From positions 124,001 to 188,000 of the forward strand of contig NZ_ATXN01000006.1 of NCBI RefSeq assembly GCF_000421705.1: a DNA stretch of 64,000 nucleotides. The letters run 5' to 3'. This document shows positions 46,298 through 54,196 of the stretch, one piece after another. The position numbers were made by a program, and so were the translations under genes. Below the pieces are notes generated by a model, which saw nothing but the letters and a program-made list of their open reading frames with translations, ran no database searches and was not told the DNA's origin. This DNA comes from Brevundimonas naejangsanensis DSM 23858. Its GTDB lineage: Bacteria > Pseudomonadota > Alphaproteobacteria > Caulobacterales > Caulobacteraceae. Each line of letters starts with the position of its first letter. Position 1 is the stretch's first letter.

Positions 46298-46316
46298 GGC
46301 GGGCTTAACGCCCGCC
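46298..46316. terminator. Hairpin in convergent LysR/symporter gap
   Basis: GGCGGGC-TTAAC-GCCCGCC spans the symporter stop codon in an 18-bp convergent gap. There is no clear T run, so the terminator function is uncertain. Confidence 0.4.
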
Positions 46317-47753
46317 TTCAGGACGGCCACGCGTCGTCAGCAGCACGACGACGATCGCGACAAGGGCGTTGACGCCCATCGCCACCAGTCCCTTGTCCCA
46401 GCCCGGCAGCAGGGCCGCCCACAGCGACTGGGCGGACGGCAGCAACAGGGCCGCATAGCCCGCGCCGATGCCCGCCGCCACGCCGATCGCATTGGCGCGG
46501 GGCCACAGGAAGGCCAGGAAAACGCCGGGCGCCAACATGCCGATGGCGGCATAGGCGGCCAGGCCGATCTCGACCAGGGAAGAGGTCGCGCCGATCGTCA
46601 ACCACACGGCCACCGCCGCGAAACCGACCATCGACAGCCGCGAAACCAGCAGACTGGCCCGATCGCTCAGGTCCGGCTTGAGCGGCATGACCACGTTGCG
46701 GCTGAAGATCGATCCCGCCGTCAGCAGCAGCACCGAACCCGGCACCAGCGCCAGCAGGCAGGCCGTCCCGGCCAGCAGGCCGATCATCCACGCCGGATAG
46801 GCGTCGGACACGAACTGCAACAGGGCGGCGTTGACGTCTCCGCCCGGCGGCGAAACCCCGGCCAGCAAGGCGCCGAAGCCCAGCAGGATGATGAAGAAGA
46901 AGGACAGGGAATAGATCGGCTGCAGCACGGCGTTGCGGCGGATGGCCTTGCGGCTGCCGGCCGCGTAGCAGAGCTGGAACATGTGCGGGAAGATCCAGGT
47001 GCCGAGGGCGACGTTCAGGGCCGCCGTCATCATCCAGGTCACCGTCAGGCCCGCTTCGGGGACCATGCCCGGAAAGACGCCGATGCCGGGATGCTGGTCC
47101 TGAACCCGCGCGAACACGTCCAGAATGGACGAGGCTCCGACCTTGCCCGCGACGGTGGCGCTCAGACCGACGACCAGGACGATCATCAGCACGTCCTTGA
47201 CCCCCGCAGCGAAGGCGGCCGAGCGCAGCCCCGCCACATAGACGAAGGCCAGCATGATGCCTGCGGCGATGATGGCCGCCGCCGTCACCGACACCTCGGT
47301 CCCCAGCGTCAGGCGCAGGATCAGGCTCAGGGCCGTGATCTGGATCTGCACATAGACGACGATGGCGGCGATCCCCGCCAGACCGACCAGGCACCCCAGC
47401 CAGGTCGCCTTATAGCGGGCGGCGAAGAAGTCCGCCTGGGTGATGAAACCGCCCTGACGCCCCGCCTGCCAGATGCGCGGCATCAGCCAGTAGCCCAGCG
47501 TCGCCGCCAGCGAGACGGAGGTGAAGGCCAGATAGGCGGGCGCGCCATAGGCCCAAGCGTAGCCTGAAATGCCCAGAACGGCGAAGGTCGTGTAGATCTC
47601 GCCCGCATTCAGGAACCAGAAGATCAGGGTGCCGAAGCGACGGCCGCCGACCGCCCATTCGGTCACCGTCTTGGCCTTGGACTTCTGATGTCCGTAGAGC
47701 ATGGCGCCGATCATGGTCGCCAGCACGATGCCGAGAGTCAGAGCCAGGGTCAC
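46305..47753 (-). CDS. Sodium:solute symporter (SSS family)
   Basis: This is a 482-residue polytopic protein with about 13 hydrophobic segments. It has family signatures AVGGRRFGTLIFWFLNAGEIYTTFAVLGISGYAWAYG near residues 34-70 and the GSVLLLTAGSIFSRNVV region near 340. SSS transporters bring in amino acids such as proline, organic acids and sugars with sodium. Its start overlaps the DUF3311 gene by 4 bp, and the secreted amidohydrolase lies before that in the same operon, behind LysR box 3. It probably takes up the product released by the amidohydrolase or by the DUF885 proteins. Confidence 0.92.
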   Translation of the reverse strand: MTLALTLGIVLATMIGAMLYGHQKSKAKTVTEWAVGGRRFGTLIFWFLNAGEIYTTFAVLGISGYAWAYGAPAYLAFTSVSLAATLGYWLMPRIWQAGRQGGFITQADFFAARYKATWLGCLVGLAGIAAIVVYVQIQITALSLILRLTLGTEVSVTAAAIIAAGIMLAFVYVAGLRSAAFAAGVKDVLMIVLVVGLSATVAGKVGASSILDVFARVQDQHPGIGVFPGMVPEAGLTVTWMMTAALNVALGTWIFPHMFQLCYAAGSRKAIRRNAVLQPIYSLSFFFIILLGFGALLAGVSPPGGDVNAALLQFVSDAYPAWMIGLLAGTACLLALVPGSVLLLTAGSIFSRNVVMPLKPDLSDRASLLVSRLSMVGFAAVAVWLTIGATSSLVEIGLAAYAAIGMLAPGVFLAFLWPRANAIGVAAGIGAGYAALLLPSAQSLWAALLPGWDKGLVAMGVNALVAIVVVLLTTRGRPEGGR

Positions 47754-48016
47754 GACAGACCCTCCCCGTCCTGATCATCGGTCAGACCCAGTTCCTTCTC
47801 GATGCGCTCATCGCGCCAGAAGACGAAGCCGATCACGGCGGTGGCGACCAGGATGCCCGCCATCTGCCACGCCATGGGAAGGGGCAGAGAGAAAACCCGC
47901 ACCGACGCCGTATTGACCAGCGGCGTCAGGCCGATCTGCCAGATGAAGGGGATGACGAGCAGCCAGCGGTGAACATACCGCCGGTGCATCGCGCGGAACG
48001 AAGCGTACTGAGACAT
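47750..48016 (-). CDS. DUF3311 small membrane protein (SSS symporter partner)
   Basis: This 88-residue protein has two hydrophobic segments (WLLVIPFIWQIGLTPLVN and MAWQMAGILVATAVIGFVFWRDE) and a charged C-terminus. Such small DUF3311-type proteins are commonly encoded just upstream of SSS symporters and may help assemble them. I use the ATG at 48016. A TTG two codons earlier is possible. The stop overlaps the symporter start. Confidence 0.82.
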   Translation of the reverse strand: MSQYASFRAMHRRYVHRWLLVIPFIWQIGLTPLVNTASVRVFSLPLPMAWQMAGILVATAVIGFVFWRDERIEKELGLTDDQDGEGLS

Positions 48017-48038
48017 GGTCAAGGTTTCCGCGGCAGGC

Positions 48039-49364
48039 TCAGCGCGCCTGGCCGGACAGGCCGTGGTCGTCGCGCACGACCGCCCCGCCCTTCATGACGA
48101 AGCTGAGCGAGCGCAGGGCGCCGATGTCCTTGGTGGGGTCGCCGTCCAGGATGACGATGTCAGCGTATTTGCCGACCGTGATGCTGCCGATATCGGTGTC
48201 GCGGCGCATCATGCGCGCAGGCTGGATGGTGGCGGCCTGAAGCGCCTGAAGCGGCGTCATGCCCGCATCGACATAGAGTTCGGCTTCGCGCACCGTGGCG
48301 GTCGTGCCTTCATTGTCCTCGAACGGAAACTGATCGGTGCCCAGCGCGATCGGCACGCCCAGACGGATCGCCTGCTGCAGCACCGCCCAGTGATCCTTGC
48401 CCACGCTGTCGACCCGCGCCAGGTACCAGTCCGGCGAACCAATCCGCTGATAGAAGGCGCGTGCGCCGGGTTGGCTGACGACGATGGTCGGGATCAGCCA
48501 GGCCTCGTCCTTGGCCATGCGACGCAGCACCGGCTCGGTCAGGTGATAGCCGTGCTCGAAGGCGTCGATGCCGTATTCCAGCGCCTGCATGGCCGCCTGG
48601 GGCGAGCCGTTGTGAGCGGTGACGCGCACGCCGTTGCGATGGGCCACGTCGATCAGGACAGAAAGCTCTTCATCGGTCATCGGCGCGGCGGCGATGTCGC
48701 CGTGGGTGTCGGAAATGCCGCCCGAAATGGCGATCTTGATCCAGGAGGCGCCTTGTTTGATCTGTTCGCGCGCGGCGCGGGCGAAGGCGTAGGGACCGTC
48801 GACTTCGAGGAAGCCGTGACCGCCGGTCGGCACGATCAGCTCGCCCGCCGTCTCGATACGCGGGCCGACCGCCTCGCCGCGCTGGATAGCGCGTTTCAGG
48901 GCGAAGTCGTTGCCGTGCAGTTCGGACACCAGGCGCACGCTGGTCACGCCTGCGCGCAGCGAACGCTCGGCGTTGTGCGCCATGCGCAGAACCTGCTGGG
49001 CGTCCGTTTCATTCTGGAGTTCGGCCCCCGCCGCCCCCGGCAGCTTCAGGCCGAAGTGGACGTGCATGTTCATCAGCCCCGGAGCCAGCCAACGGCCCTC
49101 CGTCGAGATGATGCGGGCGCCGACCGGCGGCTGGACCTCGCTGCGCGGACCGACGCGGACGATGCGCTGACCCTCGACCACGACCACGGCGTCGGGAATG
49201 ATCCGCCCGTCCTCGACCGAAACCACCGAGCCGCCCACCAGCGCCGTGACCTCTCCGTCCGGCTGCGCCTGGGCCGAGGCGGCCTGCGCGCTGAAAACGG
49301 CCAGGGCAGCAGCCGATGCCGCCGCCATCAGAGACGCGAAACGTGGAAGACGAAGCGAGTACAT
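48039..49364 (-). CDS. Secreted metal-dependent amidohydrolase (M38/imidazolonepropionase-like, prolidase type)
   Basis: This 441-residue amidohydrolase-superfamily enzyme has a signal peptide (MYSLRLPRFASLMAAASAAALAVFSAQAASAQ). Metal ligands are visible as HVH in MNMHVHFGLKL, a Lys in SWIKIAISGG (likely carboxylated), His in VTAHNGSPQ, His in FEHGYHL and Asp in GTDQFPFED. Close family members split X-Pro or X-Arg/Lys dipeptides. In the periplasm it could release a free imino or amino acid for the symporter encoded two genes downstream. A LysR-type box lies 90 bp upstream, tying it to the dehydrogenase operon. Confidence 0.88.
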   Translation of the reverse strand: MYSLRLPRFASLMAAASAAALAVFSAQAASAQAQPDGEVTALVGGSVVSVEDGRIIPDAVVVVEGQRIVRVGPRSEVQPPVGARIISTEGRWLAPGLMNMHVHFGLKLPGAAGAELQNETDAQQVLRMAHNAERSLRAGVTSVRLVSELHGNDFALKRAIQRGEAVGPRIETAGELIVPTGGHGFLEVDGPYAFARAAREQIKQGASWIKIAISGGISDTHGDIAAAPMTDEELSVLIDVAHRNGVRVTAHNGSPQAAMQALEYGIDAFEHGYHLTEPVLRRMAKDEAWLIPTIVVSQPGARAFYQRIGSPDWYLARVDSVGKDHWAVLQQAIRLGVPIALGTDQFPFEDNEGTTATVREAELYVDAGMTPLQALQAATIQPARMMRRDTDIGSITVGKYADIVILDGDPTKDIGALRSLSFVMKGGAVVRDDHGLSGQAR

Positions 49365-49453
49365 GTGAAATCCCCTCTAGGCCGGGCGCGCCGGAGCCTT
49401 GCACTGTCAGGAAATGCGATGAGCGTGACAATGCGGTTCGCTGATACAGTCTG

Positions 49454-49468
49454 TTGCGCTAATAGCAA
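49454..49468. promoter_or_regulatory. LysR-type box 3
   Basis: TTGCG-CTAAT-AGCAA (one arm mismatch) sits 90 bp upstream of the amidohydrolase ATG. The inner TTGC/GCAA arms with a 7-bp spacer are the same as in boxes 1 and 2. Confidence 0.6.
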
Positions 49469-49481
49469 CGAAGATCAGAGA

Positions 49482-50132
49482 TCAGGCATCCATACCGCAA
49501 CCGGCAGCATGGAGGCGCAGGTCCTCGAAACGGGGACGGTTCCGCTGAATCCGGTCGGTCGAACGCGTGTACCAGCCGGCGCCGTGCATGCGCGCCATCA
49601 GTTGCATGGCGGGCGTATCGACATGCAGACGCTCGGGATCGACGAAGCGGTCGTCCATGTGCAGGGCCAGGACCTGTCCGATCACCACCGTGGCGGCCGG
49701 CGCAAAGTCCAGCGTCTCCACGACCCTGCATTCAAAGCTGACAGGCGCCGAGGCGATGCGCGGCGGCCTGATCATGGCGGACGGCGCCGTCGCCACCCCG
49801 GCGGCTGCCAGTTCGTCATAGCCCGCCGGGGCCTCGGCGCAGGTCCAGTTCATGGCGTCCAGATCGTCTTCGGACACCAGGTTGACGACGAATTCGCCCG
49901 TCGCGACGATGTTGGCGCAGGTGTCCTTGCGCTCGCCGTTCGGCTTGCGCATCAGACCAAGGGCGATCAGCGGCGGGTCGGCCGCCATCATGTTGAAGAA
50001 GCTGTAGGGGGCCGCGTTGCGCGCCCCGTCCGGCGCCAGGGTCGTCACCCAAGCGATCGGCCTGGGCGTGATGGACGAGGCCATCAGCTTGTAGCGATCG
50101 CCCGCTTCCAGCTGCGACAGGTCAAACAGCAA
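49482..50132 (-). CDS. Flavin reductase family protein (DIM6/NTAB type)
   Basis: This 216-residue split-barrel flavin-binding protein begins LEAGDRYKLMASSITPRPIAWVTTLAPDGARNAAPYSFFNMMAADPPLIALGL, the flavin-binding core of the DIM6/NTAB class (about residues 9-60). It may reduce FMN/FAD for a monooxygenase. A reductase of this class (IacG) serves indole-3-acetate catabolism, but no dedicated oxygenase is encoded next to it here. Its ATG lies inside the end of the nitrilase gene (11-bp overlap), so the two are coupled and presumably work on one pathway. Confidence 0.87.
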   Translation of the reverse strand: MLFDLSQLEAGDRYKLMASSITPRPIAWVTTLAPDGARNAAPYSFFNMMAADPPLIALGLMRKPNGERKDTCANIVATGEFVVNLVSEDDLDAMNWTCAEAPAGYDELAAAGVATAPSAMIRPPRIASAPVSFECRVVETLDFAPAATVVIGQVLALHMDDRFVDPERLHVDTPAMQLMARMHGAGWYTRSTDRIQRNRPRFEDLRLHAAGCGMDA

Positions 50133-51075
50133 GATCGTCCTCCGCCCCGATGCGGCGCACCGGACGTTGCGGCGCCGTGTTGACGCTCAACTGGAAAACA
50201 TCGGGGCGCGCATAGTGGCCCGCGACGTCGAAGTCGTATTTGGCGCGCGCGATCTCGGACAGGTCGATATCAGCGTAGAGGATCGTCTCGCCGGAATAGT
50301 CGGGGCCCGCCAGCACCTCGCCCAGAGGGGCGACGATCATGCTGCCGCCGCGCATCAACACCGTGTCGGGCGCGTCTCCAAGGGCGCAGTCATAGTCCGC
50401 CGGATAGGCGTCGCGCCGGATATGCTGGCAGGCGGACAGGACGAAGCAGCGACCTTCCAGCGCGATATGGCGCATGGATGCAGCCCAGCCGTCGCGGTCA
50501 TCCGCCGTCGGCGCGCAATACAGGCCGATGCCCTGATCGTACATCGCCATGCGCAGCATGGGCATGTAGTTCTCCCAGCAGATGACGGCCCCAATCCGGC
50601 CCAGGGAAGTGTCGATCACCGGCATGGTCGAGCCGTCGCCGAAGCCCCAGATCAACCGTTCGGCGCCCGTCGGCATCAGCTTGCGGTGTTTGGAGATCAG
50701 GCCGCGCTCGCCGTCGAAAAACAGGACGGTGCAATAGAGCGTCGCCCCGCCGCGCTCGATGACGCCCATCACCACAAAGGCGCCGGTCTCGGCCGCCGCC
50801 TGAGCCAGGGCCGCGACCTCAGGTCCATCGAGATCAATCGCGCCTTCATAGTAGCGGCGGAAGTCCTCGCGGCCCGACGGCTTGCGCATCCCGACGGGCG
50901 TGCCGAACGAGGCGCCTTTCGGATAGCCGCCCAGGAAGGCCTCGGGAAAGACGATCAGCCGCGCCCCCTCGCCTGCCGCCTGACGGATCAGGTCCGCCGC
51001 CTTGGCCGCCGACGCCGCAGGATCGCCCGGAATCGACGCCGCCTGCACCACGGCCGCCTTGTAGGACTGAGACAT
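50122..51075 (-). CDS. Nitrilase (carbon-nitrogen hydrolase, arylacetonitrilase-like)
   Basis: This 317-residue nitrilase-superfamily enzyme has a complete catalytic triad: Glu in IVFPEAFLGGYPKG, Lys in ISKHRKLMPTGAERLIWG and Cys in GAVICWENYMPMLR. The CWEN context and LGGYPKG are typical of true nitrilases that make the carboxylic acid plus ammonia, rather than amidases. Beside indole/anthranilate-type genes an aryl nitrile such as indole-3-acetonitrile is an attractive substrate, but this is inference. I start at 51075 (MSQSYKAA), after GAAGAGGGGG. It is divergent from the gentisate-type dioxygenase gene across an AT-rich promoter. Confidence 0.9.
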   Translation of the reverse strand: MSQSYKAAVVQAASIPGDPAASAAKAADLIRQAAGEGARLIVFPEAFLGGYPKGASFGTPVGMRKPSGREDFRRYYEGAIDLDGPEVAALAQAAAETGAFVVMGVIERGGATLYCTVLFFDGERGLISKHRKLMPTGAERLIWGFGDGSTMPVIDTSLGRIGAVICWENYMPMLRMAMYDQGIGLYCAPTADDRDGWAASMRHIALEGRCFVLSACQHIRRDAYPADYDCALGDAPDTVLMRGGSMIVAPLGEVLAGPDYSGETILYADIDLSEIARAKYDFDVAGHYARPDVFQLSVNTAPQRPVRRIGAEDDLAV

Positions 51076-51143
51076 CACGGCCCCCTCTTCATCCCTGAAA
51101 CTTCGGCGCAGATTAGTTGCGTTTGACAGCAATTGGAAGATAT

Positions 51144-51155
51144 TTTAGGTCTATA
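51144..51155. promoter_or_regulatory. MarR-type operator candidate TTTAGGTCTATA
   Basis: This near-palindrome (TTTAG-GT-CTAtA) lies 23 bp before the dioxygenase ATG and overlaps a TATAAT-like hexamer (51152-51157). It matches the perfect TTTAGGTCTAAA at 56518 at 11 of 12 bases. Confidence 0.55.
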
Positions 51156-51177
51156 ATATTAATCGAGGAGAGGGGTC

Positions 51178-52305
51178 ATGACGAACCGTTTCGACCAATA
51201 CCGCGAGGACGTCATCGGCCGCGCCAACGTCGCCGACACCCCCGAACTGGTGGACTACTATCGCCGCCTCTCAGAGCTGGGGACGGGCGCCCTGTGGACG
51301 GTGGCCAACAAGATCGAGCCCTGGGAGCCGGTCTCGACCTCCGTCCCCATGCTGTGGCGCTACGCCGACCTGCGCGACCATGTGCTGAAGGCCCTGGATC
51401 TGGTCACGCCGGAACAGGCGGGGCGCCGCGTCGTCTATCTGGAGAACAAGGGGCGGGCCGACGTGGTCGCCGCCGTGGGCTGGCTCTATTCAGGCCTGCA
51501 GGTGATGAAGCCCGGCGAATGCGCCTCCAGTCACCGCCACAGCGCCTCGGCCCTGCGCTTCATCATGGAAGGGCGCGGCGCCTTCACCAACGTCGACGGG
51601 CACAAGATGACGCTGGGGCCGAATGACTTCGTTCTGACGCCCAACGGAACCTGGCACGAGCACGGCGTGGCCGAGGACGGCGAGATCTGCATCTGGCAGG
51701 ACGGCCTCGACATTCCGATGATGAATGCGCTGGAGGCCAACTTCTACGAGGTCCACCCGGACCTGAACCAGGCGGTCTCCTTCCCTGTCGACGACAGCAC
51801 GGCGACGTGGGCGGGCGCGGCCCTGCGCCCGGCCTCGACGCCCTGGAACAAGCCCTATTCACCGCTGCTAAAGTATGAGTGGGGGCCGACTTATGAAGCC
51901 CTGCAACGCTTCGCCGCCGTCACCGACGGCAGCCCCTACGACGGCGTCCACATGGACTACGTCAACCCGAACACGGGCGGGCCGGTCATGCAGACCATCG
52001 GCGCCTCGATGCAGATGCTGCGCCCCGGCGAACGGACGAAGGCCCACCGCCAGACCGGCAGCTTCGTCTATCAGTGCGCCAAGGGGCAGGGCTATTCCAT
52101 CATCAACGGCCGCCGGTTCGACTGGCGCGAGCGGGACATCTTCGTCGTCCCGGCCTGGATGTATCACGAGCACGCCAACGCCTCGGACACCGAGGACGCC
52201 TGCCTGTTCGCCTTCCACGACCTGCCGGTCATGCGCGCCCTGGGCCTCTATCGCGAAGAAGCCCTGGCCGAGAACGGCGGCCACCAACCCATCCTCTCCG
52301 AATAG
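51178..52305 (+). CDS. Gentisate 1,2-dioxygenase-family bicupin ring-cleavage enzyme
   Basis: This 375-residue bicupin iron dioxygenase has a first cupin with metal ligands in SSHRHSASALRFIMEG (HxH) and GTWHEHGV. The second cupin has MLRPGERTKAHRQTGSFVYQ and VVPAWMYHEHAN. Family members open gentisate, 5-substituted salicylates or aminohydroxybenzoates between C1 and C2. With the thioesterase and 2-aminobenzoyl-CoA/salicylyl-CoA 5-hydroxylase encoded nearby, the substrate is probably gentisate or 5-hydroxyanthranilate. CGAGGAGAGGGGTC precedes the ATG. The FAH-family gene follows after 12 bp. Confidence 0.88.
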   Translation: MTNRFDQYREDVIGRANVADTPELVDYYRRLSELGTGALWTVANKIEPWEPVSTSVPMLWRYADLRDHVLKALDLVTPEQAGRRVVYLENKGRADVVAAVGWLYSGLQVMKPGECASSHRHSASALRFIMEGRGAFTNVDGHKMTLGPNDFVLTPNGTWHEHGVAEDGEICIWQDGLDIPMMNALEANFYEVHPDLNQAVSFPVDDSTATWAGAALRPASTPWNKPYSPLLKYEWGPTYEALQRFAAVTDGSPYDGVHMDYVNPNTGGPVMQTIGASMQMLRPGERTKAHRQTGSFVYQCAKGQGYSIINGRRFDWRERDIFVVPAWMYHEHANASDTEDACLFAFHDLPVMRALGLYREEALAENGGHQPILSE

Positions 52306-52317
52306 GACTTAGAACCC

Positions 52318-53229
52318 ATGCGTCTTGTTACCTATCGCGCCAGCGTCGAGGCCGAGGCCCGGCTGGGCGCCATCGACGGCGACCTAGTCGTCGACCTTGA
52401 AAAACTGGGCCAGGCGCGCGGCGTCGCCCTGCCGTCGACCATGCTGGCCTTCATCGACCTTGGCCCTCAGGCGGTATCGGCGGCGTCGGCCCTGATGGCC
52501 GAGGCCAAGGGCCTGTATCCGGTCGGCGTCGCCTCACCTCTGTCCAACGCCAAACTGCTGGCCCCCATTCCGCGCCCGCGCAAGAACATCTTCGGCATCG
52601 GTCTGAACTATACGGAACACGTCGCGGAATCGGCCAAGACGCTGGACACCTCGGCCGACCTGCCGCGCGAGCCGGTGATCTTCTCCAAACCGCCGACGAC
52701 CGTGGTCGGACCGGGCGACCCCATCGTCCACAACGCCGCCATCACCCAGCAGCTGGACTGGGAAGTCGAACTGGCGACGGTGATCGGCTCGACCGCCAAG
52801 GGCGTCAGCCGCGAGGACGCGCTCAAGCATGTGTTCGGCTATACGGTGCTGATCGACGTCAGCGCCCGCGACTGCCGTCGCGCCGGTCAGTGGATCTACT
52901 CCAAGGGCCAGGACAGCTTCGCCCCGATGGGGCCGTGCATCGTCACGGCGGACGAGATTCCCGACCCGCAGACGCTGGACCTGACCCTGTCGCTGAACGG
53001 CGTCCAGAAGCAGAGCAGCAACACCGCCTATATGCTGTTCAAGGTCGATGAACTGATCGCCGACATCAGCAAGGGCATCACCCTGGAGCCCGGCGACATC
53101 ATCGCCACCGGCACGCCCGCAGGCGTCGGCGCCGGCATGGATCCGCAGGAATGGATGTGGCCCGGCGATACGGTCGAGGCCGAGGTCGTCGGTATCGGCA
53201 AGCTGCGCCACCCCGTCGTCGCCGCCTGA
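52318..53229 (+). CDS. Fumarylacetoacetate hydrolase family protein (fumarylpyruvate/maleylpyruvate hydrolase type)
   Basis: This 303-residue FAH-fold protein has an N-terminal small domain and catalytic domain with GIGLNYTEHV (about residues 97-106), PVIFSKPPTTVVGPGD, metal-binding Glu residues in DWEVELATVIG, and IIATGTPAGVGAG. In the gentisate pathway such an enzyme splits fumarylpyruvate or maleylpyruvate to pyruvate and a dicarboxylate. No maleylpyruvate isomerase (GST-type) is seen in this window, so direct maleylpyruvate cleavage or an isomerase elsewhere is needed. It is co-transcribed with the dioxygenase and ends at a strong terminator. Confidence 0.92.
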   Translation: MRLVTYRASVEAEARLGAIDGDLVVDLEKLGQARGVALPSTMLAFIDLGPQAVSAASALMAEAKGLYPVGVASPLSNAKLLAPIPRPRKNIFGIGLNYTEHVAESAKTLDTSADLPREPVIFSKPPTTVVGPGDPIVHNAAITQQLDWEVELATVIGSTAKGVSREDALKHVFGYTVLIDVSARDCRRAGQWIYSKGQDSFAPMGPCIVTADEIPDPQTLDLTLSLNGVQKQSSNTAYMLFKVDELIADISKGITLEPGDIIATGTPAGVGAGMDPQEWMWPGDTVEAEVVGIGKLRHPVVAA

Positions 53230-53233
53230 CGAC

Positions 53234-53270
53234 AAAAGCCCGCCCCGGCGCAGCGCTGGGGCGGGCTTTT
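53234..53270. terminator. Bidirectional terminator between FAH and thioesterase genes
   Basis: AAAAGCCCGCCCC (53234-53246) pairs with GGGGCGGGCTTTT (53258-53270), with A/T tracts on both sides, suited to both convergent genes. Confidence 0.9.
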
Positions 53271-53292
53271 CATTTCAGCAGCAGGGCGAGGC

Positions 53293-53694
53293 TCAGGTCT
53301 TCGCCAGACCGTCGCGAACGTCATCCGGCCAGGGCGCCGAGCGCCCTTCAGCCAGGATCATGCAGACCAGAACGCCCTGCGCCGTCATCCGCACCTCGTC
53401 GCCGCAGGCCACCGTATAGGCCACGGCGCAGCTGGAGCGGCCAACCGATTTCACTTCGATGGTGATGTCCAGTTCGTCGCCGAGGCGGCTGGGCGCCGCA
53501 AACCGGCTGTCCAGGCTGACCGTGGGCACGCCCAGGCCGCGCGTCAGGTGCAGTTCGGCGAAATCAACGCCCACGCCTTCAGCGAACCAGTCCTCGACCG
53601 CCCCGTTCAGCATCTCGAAATAGCGGGGATAGAAGACGATGCCCGCCGCATCGACGTGTGCGAAACGCACCTTGCTCCGCGTCGTGAAGCTCAT
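53293..53694 (-). CDS. Acyl-CoA thioesterase (4-hydroxybenzoyl-CoA thioesterase family)
   Basis: This 133-residue hot-dog thioesterase has the 4HBT catalytic segment VRFAHVDAAGIVFYPRYFEMLN (Asp at about residue 15). It would free the aromatic acid from its CoA ester after ring hydroxylation, feeding the gentisate-type dioxygenase. It is the last gene of the hydroxylase-MarR-thioesterase unit, overlapping the MarR gene by 4 bp. Confidence 0.9.
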   Translation of the reverse strand: MSFTTRSKVRFAHVDAAGIVFYPRYFEMLNGAVEDWFAEGVGVDFAELHLTRGLGVPTVSLDSRFAAPSRLGDELDITIEVKSVGRSSCAVAYTVACGDEVRMTAQGVLVCMILAEGRSAPWPDDVRDGLAKT

Positions 53695-54158
53695 GTGTGA
53701 AGGTTCTCTCCGATCGACGCCTTGACCTTGGCCAACAGGGCGTGAAGCTGTTCCAGATCATCGGGCGCCACGTCGGACAGCGCCTGATGGATCCACGCAT
53801 GGTGCGCCTTGGCCAGCACGTTGAAGCGGGTCTGTCCGGCCGCGCTCAGCCGCACGATGGATGATCGGCGATCTTCCGGGTCGGGGCTGACCACGACCTG
53901 ACCCGCGTCCTGAAGCTGGCGCACGATGGCCGTGACGTTTCCGTTGGACACCAGAAGGGCGCGCGACAACTGTCCCATCGTCCGCCCCTGCGGATGACGG
54001 TCCAGGGCCGCCATCACGTCGAAACGCGGCAGTGTGGTGTCGTATTGCTCGGCGAAGCCGCGCCGCAGGCTCTTTTCGATCGTCATGGTGCAGCTCAGCA
54101 TCCGCAGCCACGCCCGAACGTCGATCGGCCCCGCGCCGCCGTCATGCTTCTCGCGCAT
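53691..54158 (-). CDS. MarR-family transcriptional regulator
   Basis: This 155-residue MarR protein has recognition region MGQLSRALLVSNGNVTAIVRQLQDAGQVVVSPDPEDRRSSIVRL (about residues 61-104) with a canonical DPEDRR wing. It lies between the CoA-ester hydroxylase gene (38 bp) and the thioesterase gene (4-bp overlap), so it is probably autoregulated. Two TTTAGGTCTAAA-type palindromes, in front of the hydroxylase and dioxygenase genes, are the likely operators, but another MarR (56598) competes for this assignment. Confidence 0.92.
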   Translation of the reverse strand: MREKHDGGAGPIDVRAWLRMLSCTMTIEKSLRRGFAEQYDTTLPRFDVMAALDRHPQGRTMGQLSRALLVSNGNVTAIVRQLQDAGQVVVSPDPEDRRSSIVRLSAAGQTRFNVLAKAHHAWIHQALSDVAPDDLEQLHALLAKVKASIGENLHT

Positions 54159-54196
54159 GGCGCGCCACTCCTCTGCGAACCGCCCGCCCGGCCCGG

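Noticed and set aside
51117..51132. Fourth LysR-type box in the nitrilase/dioxygenase gap (TTGC-N8-GCAA)
   Set aside because: The spacer is 8 rather than 7 bp and the inner bases do not fit the other three boxes. A MarR-type palindrome next to it explains the gap better.
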